This document shows positions 24,072 through 29,717 of a stretch of DNA of 29,717 nt, in pieces. A program made the position numbers and the translations under genes. The notes beneath the pieces are model-generated. The model was not told the DNA's origin, searched no databases, and saw nothing but the letters and a program-made list of their open reading frames with translations. The stretch comes from Lachnospiraceae bacterium UBA7027 (GTDB lineage Bacteria; Bacillota; Clostridia; Lachnospirales; Lachnospiraceae). Each line of letters opens with the position of its first letter. Within the stretch, counting starts at the first letter, position 1. The stretch covers positions 1 to 29,717 of the forward strand of contig DLBG01000036.1 in the NCBI GenBank assembly GCA_002494135.1, given 5' to 3'.

Positions 24072-24770
24072 ATGTTAGAAGAACTGAAACAGAAAGTTTA
24101 CGAAGCGAACATGCTTCTGCCGAAGTACGGACTGGTTACATTTACCTGGGGTAACGTCAGTGCAATCGACAGAGAATCGGGACTGTTTGTCATCAAACCG
24201 AGCGGTGTCGATTACGATGTGATGAAGCCGGAAGATATGGTGGTTGTCGACTTAAACGGAAACGTTGTGGAAGGAAGATTAAATCCCTCCTCCGATACGC
24301 CCACCCATCTGGAGTTATACAAAGGCTTTTCGTCCATCGGCGGCGTAGTGCATACCCATTCCACCTATGCAACGAGTTTTGCACAGGCGGGCAGGGATAT
24401 TCCCTGTTACGGAACCACCCATGCGGATTATTTTTACGGAAATATTCCCTGTGTCAGATGCCTTACCGAAGAAGAAATTAACGAAGCATATGAATTAAAT
24501 ACGGGAAAGCTGATTGTCGGAGAATTCGTGCGGATGAATAAGGACTGCGACGCCGTTCCGGCAGTGCTTTGTAAAAACCACGGTCCCTTTGCCTGGGGCA
24601 GGGATGCCGCGACTGCGGTACACAATGCCGTTGTTTTGGAAGAAGTTGCGAAGATGGCACTCTTTACCGAACAGATTAACGGTAATGTATCAACCGCTCC
24701 ACAGGAACTTCAGGACAAACATTATTTCCGTAAACACGGAGCAAATGCGTATTACGGTCAGAAACAGTAA
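24072..24770 (+). CDS. araD: L-ribulose-5-phosphate 4-epimerase
   Basis: Zinc-dependent class II aldolase-like enzyme converting L-ribulose 5-phosphate to D-xylulose 5-phosphate. The 232 residues align closely with E. coli AraD: LVTFTWGNVSAIDRE, IKPSGVDYDVM, SSDTPTHLELY, the metal ligands His94/His96 in VVHTHSTYA, GTTHADYFYG, KNHGPFAWG, VHNAVVLEEVA, and the C-terminal DKHYFRKHGANAYYGQ. Start ATG with AAGGAGA at 24060-24066. The gene strongly ties the operon to L-arabinose or, alternatively, L-ribulose/L-ascorbate-type sugars; the arabinose reading is favoured by its very AraD-like sequence and the neighbours. Confidence 0.96.
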   Translation: MLEELKQKVYEANMLLPKYGLVTFTWGNVSAIDRESGLFVIKPSGVDYDVMKPEDMVVVDLNGNVVEGRLNPSSDTPTHLELYKGFSSIGGVVHTHSTYATSFAQAGRDIPCYGTTHADYFYGNIPCVRCLTEEEINEAYELNTGKLIVGEFVRMNKDCDAVPAVLCKNHGPFAWGRDAATAVHNAVVLEEVAKMALFTEQINGNVSTAPQELQDKHYFRKHGANAYYGQKQ

Positions 24771-24787
24771 CGAACAGAGGAAAGCCT

Positions 24788-26257
24788 ATGTATTATATCG
24801 GAGTTGACCTGGGAACTTCGGCCGTTAAGCTCCTTATGACAAAAAAGGACGGAACAATTATAAAGGCGGTAACAAAAGAGTACCCGCTTAACTTCCCGCA
24901 TCCGGGCTGGTCGGAACAAAACCCGGAGGACTGGAAGGAGGCGGTTTTTGCCGGCCTTCGGGAACTTTTGAAAGACCATGATGCATCTTTGGTTGCCGGA
25001 ATCGGGATTGCCGGACAGATGCACGGTCTGGTTGTTCTGGATGAAAATGACAATGTAATCCGGCCGGCCATTCTCTGGAATGACGGAAGAACGCAGAAAG
25101 AGACCGATTATTTAAATAACGTCGTCGGAAAGGATGTTCTTTCAGCGGAAACGGCAAATATCGCTTTTGCCGGGTTTACGGCGCCGAAGATTCTCTGGAT
25201 GCGGGAAAACGAGCCTGAGAATTTTGCGAAAGTCCGTAAAATCATGCTCCCGAAAGATTACATCGCATATATACTTACCGGAGTCTTTTCAACGGACTAT
25301 TCGGATGCATCGGGAATGCTTTTACTGGATGTAAAGAACAGAAAATGGTCCGAAAAGATGTGCGAAATCTGCGGAATCGATTTATCCGTACTGCCGCGCC
25401 TTTATGAAAGTTATGAAATAACGGGTACGGTAAAGCCGGAAATCGCAAACGAATTCGGATTCTCCGATCATCTTGCGGTTTGCGCCGGCGCCGGGGATAA
25501 TGCGGCGGCTGCCATCGGAACCGGAACCGTCGGAGACGGTGGCTTAAACATATCACTCGGTACATCCGGCACGGTTTTTATTTCCTCAAAAGAATTCCGG
25601 GTGGATGAGAACAATGCACTTCATTCTTTTGACCATGCGGACGGCGGTTACCATCTTATGGGATGTATGCTTTCGGCAGCGTCCTGCAACAAGTGGTGGA
25701 TGGACGAAATCCTCCGGACGAAGGACTATGAAAATGAGCAGGCGGCGATTGAAAACCTTGGCAGGAACCGGATTTATTTTCTGCCGTACCTGATGGGAGA
25801 ACGTTCTCCGCATAACGATCCCGATGCCAGGGGAGCATTTCTCGGGCTTTCGATGGATACAAAAAGAGAGGAAATGACGCTTGCGGTTTTGGAAGGCGTG
25901 GCCTTCGGTCTTCGTGACTCGGTGGAAATCGCAAAGAGTCTCGGAATCCCTCTTTCAAAGACCCGAATCTGCGGAGGCGGCGCAAAGAGTCCCCTTTGGC
26001 GGAAAATCATTACCAATGTCATGAATCTGGAAGTGGAACGAATCGCTTCCGAGGAAGGACCGGGCCTTGGTGCCGCGATTCTTGCGATGGTCGGATGCGG
26101 AGAATACGCGTCCGTGGAAGATGCGGCTTCGGCAATCGTAAAAGTAACGGATACCGAGAAACCGGATCCGGCGCTTGTTTCGGAATACGAAAAGAGATAC
26201 AGGGTATTTAAGAGTCTTTATCCGGCGTTAAAACCGGTATTTGAAATAACTAAGTAA
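24788..26257 (+). CDS. xylB: Xylulokinase
   Basis: FGGY kinase making D-xylulose 5-phosphate from D-xylulose. At 489 residues it has GVDLGTSAVKLL (5-16), GQMHGLVVLD with Met78/His79, PAILWNDGRT, LPKDYIAYILTG, catalytic Asp237 in GAGDNAAAAIG, ISLGTSGTVF, LPYLMGERSPH and CGGGAKSPLW, all close to bacterial XylB. It starts 17 bases after araD with a GAGGAAAG site. No xylose isomerase gene is in the window, so the ketose may come from elsewhere or the promiscuous isomerase at 28151 may serve it. Confidence 0.94.
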   Translation: MYYIGVDLGTSAVKLLMTKKDGTIIKAVTKEYPLNFPHPGWSEQNPEDWKEAVFAGLRELLKDHDASLVAGIGIAGQMHGLVVLDENDNVIRPAILWNDGRTQKETDYLNNVVGKDVLSAETANIAFAGFTAPKILWMRENEPENFAKVRKIMLPKDYIAYILTGVFSTDYSDASGMLLLDVKNRKWSEKMCEICGIDLSVLPRLYESYEITGTVKPEIANEFGFSDHLAVCAGAGDNAAAAIGTGTVGDGGLNISLGTSGTVFISSKEFRVDENNALHSFDHADGGYHLMGCMLSAASCNKWWMDEILRTKDYENEQAAIENLGRNRIYFLPYLMGERSPHNDPDARGAFLGLSMDTKREEMTLAVLEGVAFGLRDSVEIAKSLGIPLSKTRICGGGAKSPLWRKIITNVMNLEVERIASEEGPGLGAAILAMVGCGEYASVEDAASAIVKVTDTEKPDPALVSEYEKRYRVFKSLYPALKPVFEITK

Positions 26258-26303
26258 CGCGGAACATCTTTGGATAAAAAGACCGAACGACAGGAGCAGG
26301 GGA

Positions 26304-27137
26304 ATGAAGGAACTGGAACTGAAGAAAACCGCAAATGAGGTACGAAAAGGCATTGTGACGGCCGTACATTCCGCAAAAGCCGGTCATCCGGGCGGATCGC
26401 TTTCCGCAGCGGATATTCTGACGTATCTGTATTTTGAGGAGATGAACATCGATCCGGCGGACCCGAAAAAGGAAGACAGGGACCGTTTCGTACTTTCAAA
26501 GGGACACGTTGCACCGGGCCTTTACTCCGTACTTGCAAACCGCGGATACTTTCCGGTGGAGGAATTAAAGACACTTCGAAAACTCGGTTCCAGACTGCAG
26601 GGACATCCGTGCATGCAGCTGACTCCCGGTGTGGATATGTCTTCAGGGTCTTTAGGACAGGGCTTTTCCGCTGCCTGCGGCATGGCACTTGCCGCGAAAC
26701 TTCGGAATCGGGATTACCGGGTATATGCTCTTTTGGGAGACGGAGAACTTGAGGAAGGACAAATCTGGGAAGCGGCAATGTTTGCGGCCCACAGAAAGCT
26801 CGACAACCTCTGTATCATTATTGATAACAACGGTCTTCAGATTGACGGCAGGATTGATGATGTCTGCTCGCCCTATCCGATTGCGGAGAAATTCAGGGCA
26901 TTTCAGTTTCATGTAATTGAAATCGACGGAAACGATTTTAAACAGATTGAAGAGGCTTTCAAAACGGCAAGGCAGACCAAGGGTAAACCCACGGCGATTG
27001 TTGCAAAGACCGTAAAGGGCAAGGGAGTGTCTTTCATGGAGAACCAGATAGCCTGGCACGGAAAAGCACCGAATGATGAAGAGTATGCTGTCGCCATGGC
27101 GGATTTGGAAAGGACAGGTAGCGCTTATGCCGGATAA
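26304..27137 (+). CDS. Transketolase, N-terminal subunit
   Basis: Thiamine-diphosphate-binding half of a split transketolase, which moves two-carbon units from xylulose 5-phosphate in the pentose phosphate pathway. A 277-residue protein with KAGHPGGSLSAADILTYLY, LSKGHVAPGLYS, SSGSLGQGFSAACGMALA and the thiamine motif GDGELEEGQIWEA (145-157) running to NN (175-176), then KTVKGKGVSFME. It overlaps the C-terminal subunit gene by 11 bases. Split transketolase is common in Clostridia and archaea. Its place after xylB and araD indicates use of the xylulose 5-phosphate they produce. Confidence 0.95.
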   Translation: MKELELKKTANEVRKGIVTAVHSAKAGHPGGSLSAADILTYLYFEEMNIDPADPKKEDRDRFVLSKGHVAPGLYSVLANRGYFPVEELKTLRKLGSRLQGHPCMQLTPGVDMSSGSLGQGFSAACGMALAAKLRNRDYRVYALLGDGELEEGQIWEAAMFAAHRKLDNLCIIIDNNGLQIDGRIDDVCSPYPIAEKFRAFQFHVIEIDGNDFKQIEEAFKTARQTKGKPTAIVAKTVKGKGVSFMENQIAWHGKAPNDEEYAVAMADLERTGSAYAG

Positions 27138-28062
27138 AATCGCAACCAGGGAAAGCTACGGCAATGCCCTGGTGGAACTCGGAAAGACAAACGATAAAGT
27201 ATATGTTCTCGATGCCGATTTAGCCGCGGCAACCAAAACGGGAATTTTTAGGAAAGCTTTTCCCGAAAGACATATCGACTGCGGAATTGCAGAATGCAAC
27301 ATGATGGGAATTGCGGCGGGAATGTCAACCACCGGACTGATTCCGTTCTGTTCTTCCTTTGCGATATTCGCCTCGGAACGTGCATTTGAGCAGGTAAGAA
27401 ATTCCATCGGATACCCTCATCTGAATGTGAAAATCGGGGCGACCCACGGAGGAATTACGGTCGGAGAAGACGGCGCATCGCACCAGTGTAACGAAGATCT
27501 CGCACTGATGAGAAGCATCCCGGGAATGGTGGTTTTATGCCCCAGTGACGATATCGAAGTAAAGGCCTGCGTAAAAGCCGCCGCGGAATATGCCGGACCG
27601 GTATATATGCGTTTCGGAAGAAGTGCGGTTCCCGTAATCAACGACAATCCCGATTACAAATTCGAAATCGGAAAAGGCGTTTTATTAAGAGAGGGAAAGG
27701 ATGTTACGATTATCGCAACCGGCGTCTGTGTCAGCGAAGCGCTGACAGCTGCGGAAAACCTTTTATCGGAAGGAATCGATGCGGAAGTAATTAACATTCA
27801 TACCATCAAACCGCTGGATACCGAACTGATCCTCTCTTCCGCGAAGAAGACGAAAAAAGTGGTAACCGTGGAAGAACATTCCGTAATCGGAGGACTCGGA
27901 AGTGCGGTCGCGGAGGTTTTAGCCGAGAATCAGGCAGCCGGATTAAAAAGAATCGGGGTGCGGGACGTTTTCGGAGAATCCGGAACCGCTCGCGAACTTC
28001 TTCACAAATTCGGACTCGACGCGGAAGGAATTACGGAGGAAGTTAAGAGTTTCCTAAAGTAA
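27127..28062 (+). CDS. Transketolase, C-terminal subunit
   Basis: Pyrimidine-binding and C-terminal domains of the split transketolase, partner of the preceding subunit. A 311-residue protein with YVLDADLAAATKT, DCGIAECNMMGIAAGMS (containing the catalytic Glu that activates thiamine), THGGITVGEDGASHQ and VTVEEHSVIGGLGSAVAEV. The frame is open from 27073, but the ATG at 27127 has AGGACAGG upstream and gives the family N terminus. Together the two genes make about 590 residues, near the size of a one-chain transketolase. Confidence 0.95.
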   Translation: MPDKIATRESYGNALVELGKTNDKVYVLDADLAAATKTGIFRKAFPERHIDCGIAECNMMGIAAGMSTTGLIPFCSSFAIFASERAFEQVRNSIGYPHLNVKIGATHGGITVGEDGASHQCNEDLALMRSIPGMVVLCPSDDIEVKACVKAAAEYAGPVYMRFGRSAVPVINDNPDYKFEIGKGVLLREGKDVTIIATGVCVSEALTAAENLLSEGIDAEVINIHTIKPLDTELILSSAKKTKKVVTVEEHSVIGGLGSAVAEVLAENQAAGLKRIGVRDVFGESGTARELLHKFGLDAEGITEEVKSFLK

Positions 28063-28150
28063 ACACGGAAGCGATAAAACGAAACAAAGTTCAGGCAATC
28101 ATCGGAAACAACAATAAACAGCAAATTATAAAATTGGGAGGCACAAAACT

Positions 28151-29635
28151 ATGAACAACATTCCTAAAATCAAACTCGGTATCGTAGCGGTAAGCCGTGA
28201 CTGTTTTCCCGAGCCTTTGTCGGTAAACAGAAGAAAAGCACTGGTGGAAGCATATAAGGCAAAATATGATGCTTCGGATATTTATGAGTGCCCGATTTGT
28301 ATTGTGGAAAGTGAAATCCACATGGTACAGGCTTTGGAAGATATCAAAAAAGCAGGATGTAACGCACTTTGCGTATATCTCGGAAACTTCGGCCCCGAGA
28401 TTTCCGAGACTCTTCTTGCGAAGCATTTTGACGGACCGAAAATGTTCTGTGCGGCAGCGGAAGAAAGCCAGGCAGATTTAATGGACGGAAGAGGCGATGC
28501 TTACTGCGGTATGCTCAATGCAAGCTACAATTTGAAGCTTCGAAACATCGGTGCGTACATTCCCGAATATCCCGTAGGCGATGCCGAAGACTGCGCAAAG
28601 ATGATCAACGATTTTATTCCCGTTGCAAGAGCGCTTGTCGGCCTTTCCAAATTAAAAATCATATCCTTCGGTCCCAGACCGTTAAACTTCCTTGCATGCA
28701 ATGCGCCTATCAAGCCTTTATACAATATCGGTGTAGAGATTGAAGAAAACTCCGAACTGGATCTGTTTGAAAGCTTCAATAAGCACGCAGGAGACGCGCG
28801 TATTCCCGAAGTGGTTGCGGATATGGAAGCAGAACTCGGCGCGGGAAACAAAAAACCCGAAGTACTTGCAAAACTTGCACAGTATGAACTTACCCTCCTT
28901 GACTGGGTGGAAGCACACAAAGGTTACAGAGAGTATGTAGCAATCGCCGGCAAATGCTGGCCCGCTTTCCAGACACAGTTCGGTTTTGTTCCCTGCTATG
29001 TAAACAGCCGGTTAACCGGCCGCGGAATTCCCGTATCCTGCGAAGTGGATATTTACGGATGCTTAAGCGAGTTTATCGGAACCTGTGTATCCGAAGATGC
29101 GGTTACACTGCTTGACATCAACAATTCCGTTCCCAAGGATATGTTCAGGGAAGCCATCGAAGGCAAATTCGATTATAACTTTACCGATACCTTCATGGGA
29201 TTCCACTGCGGAAATACCTGCTCGAAAAAGCTTGCTTCCTGCGAGATGAAGTATCAGAAGATTATGGCCAGAGCCCTCCCGATTGAAGTAACCAACGGAA
29301 CGCTCGAAGGCGACATCGCACCCGGAGATATCACCTTCTTCAGACTGCAGTCCACGGCAGATACACAGCTTCGAGCTTACCTTGCAGAAGGCGAAGTCCT
29401 TCCTGTTGCCACCAAGTCCTTCGGCGGTATCGGTGTATTCGCAATTCATGAAATGGGTCGTTTCTATCGTCACGTTCTGATCGGAAAGAATTTCCCGCAC
29501 CACGGTGCCGTAGCTTTCGGTCATTTCGGCAAATCCTTATACGAAGTATTTAAGTATATCGGCGTGCCCGTAGAGGATATTAATTATAATCAGCCGGCGT
29601 CCCTGCCTTATCCCGGAGAGAATTCGTTTAAATAA
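28151..29635 (+). CDS. L-fucose/L-arabinose isomerase-family protein (candidate arabinose isomerase)
   Basis: A 494-residue cytoplasmic aldose-ketose isomerase of the FucI/AraA superfamily, closer to the L-fucose-isomerase-related group than to classical AraA. A Rossmann-like N-terminal half contains GCNALCVYLGNFGPE; the C-terminal half has SCEVDIYGCLSEFI (Glu298 and Asp300 probable metal ligands), FMGFHCGNTC, GGIGVFAIHEMGRFYRH and PHHGAVAFGHFG. The ribosome site GGGAGG is at 28136-28141, after an 88-base gap with no convincing promoter. As last gene of a cluster containing araD and a ribulokinase-like kinase, it is the likely source of L-ribulose. Activity on D-arabinose, L-fucose or D-xylose is possible. 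Confidence 0.85.
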   Translation: MNNIPKIKLGIVAVSRDCFPEPLSVNRRKALVEAYKAKYDASDIYECPICIVESEIHMVQALEDIKKAGCNALCVYLGNFGPEISETLLAKHFDGPKMFCAAAEESQADLMDGRGDAYCGMLNASYNLKLRNIGAYIPEYPVGDAEDCAKMINDFIPVARALVGLSKLKIISFGPRPLNFLACNAPIKPLYNIGVEIEENSELDLFESFNKHAGDARIPEVVADMEAELGAGNKKPEVLAKLAQYELTLLDWVEAHKGYREYVAIAGKCWPAFQTQFGFVPCYVNSRLTGRGIPVSCEVDIYGCLSEFIGTCVSEDAVTLLDINNSVPKDMFREAIEGKFDYNFTDTFMGFHCGNTCSKKLASCEMKYQKIMARALPIEVTNGTLEGDIAPGDITFFRLQSTADTQLRAYLAEGEVLPVATKSFGGIGVFAIHEMGRFYRHVLIGKNFPHHGAVAFGHFGKSLYEVFKYIGVPVEDINYNQPASLPYPGENSFK

Positions 29636-29675
29636 GATACGGTAAATGAAAAACTCCGAAGAGGAATTTGATATG

Positions 29676-29715
29676 TACCCTCTTTACTGGACAAACCAGT
29701 AAGGAGGGTATTTTT
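29676..29715 (+). terminator. Rho-independent terminator closing the pentose operon
   Basis: A 15-base stem (29676-29690 with 29696-29710), a five-base loop acaaa and one G-T wobble are followed by five T. It ends the cluster 41 bases after the isomerase stop. Confidence 0.93.
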
Positions 29716-29717
29716 AT

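Noticed and set aside
27073..27126. Upstream extension of the transketolase C subunit
   Set aside because: It overlaps the N subunit by 65 bases with a non-conserved leader; ATG 27127 fits both ribosome site and family.
28127..28132. TATAAA just before the isomerase gene as a promoter
   Set aside because: No -35 at a suitable distance, and transcription would start within the ribosome site.

Overview
The window looks like chromosome of an anaerobic, plant-fibre-degrading Clostridia, most likely a rumen or gut Lachnospiraceae (Butyrivibrio/Roseburia-like). The case rests on moderate GC, AAGGAGG ribosome sites, an oxygen-sensitive indolepyruvate:ferredoxin oxidoreductase, a split transketolase, a lipid-anchored GH5 cellulase, a PadR/DUF1700/DUF4097 cassette and CUT2 sugar ABC transport with YesM/YesN-type regulation. 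All 26 genes lie on the + strand. I see no tRNA, rRNA, CRISPR array, insertion sequence or phage gene, and no gene-free stretch over 300 bases.

Layout. 1-1002: 3' part of glutamate dehydrogenase gdhA and its terminator. 1017-8275: a tightly packed run iorA-iorB-paaK-plsY-GH5 cellulase-galE, mostly with overlapping stop/start codons; the first three form an aryl-pyruvate / aryl-acetate / aryl-CoA module. 8292-9449: two adjacent small membrane proteins of one family, with promoter and terminator. 9499-11540: PadR repressor, DUF1700 and DUF4097 proteins behind a promoter that contains a perfect inverted repeat. 11563-12516: an aminoglycoside-phosphotransferase-fold sugar kinase resembling N-acetylhexosamine kinase, with a promoter that predicts a leaderless transcript. 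12575-17220: a tocopherol-cyclase-like protein, a YtfQ-like sugar-binding lipoprotein, a YesM/LytS-type histidine kinase and a YesN/AraC-type response regulator. 17325-22415: a second sugar-binding lipoprotein, an internal hairpin terminator, a double-domain ATPase and two permeases. 22448-29716: an FGGY kinase, AraD, xylulokinase, transketolase N and C subunits and an L-fucose/arabinose-isomerase-like enzyme, closed by a terminator.

How it works together (inference). The second half reads as one pentose system, most plausibly for L-arabinose or arabinofuranose released from plant cell wall. A binding lipoprotein senses sugar outside the cell and signals through the kinase/regulator pair, which would activate the transporter promoter near 17356. 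Imported sugar is isomerised (28151), phosphorylated (22448), epimerised by AraD to D-xylulose 5-phosphate, joined by the XylB product, and passed to transketolase. No canonical AraA or AraB is seen here; a FucI-like isomerase and a divergent FGGY kinase seem to stand in.

The most unusual features are (a) the sensor-lipoprotein/kinase/regulator/transporter arrangement with two binding proteins, (b) the first permease, whose roughly 130-residue C-terminal extension resembles the two small membrane proteins at 8377 and 8962, and (c) the PadR operator-promoter and the leaderless kinase promoter.
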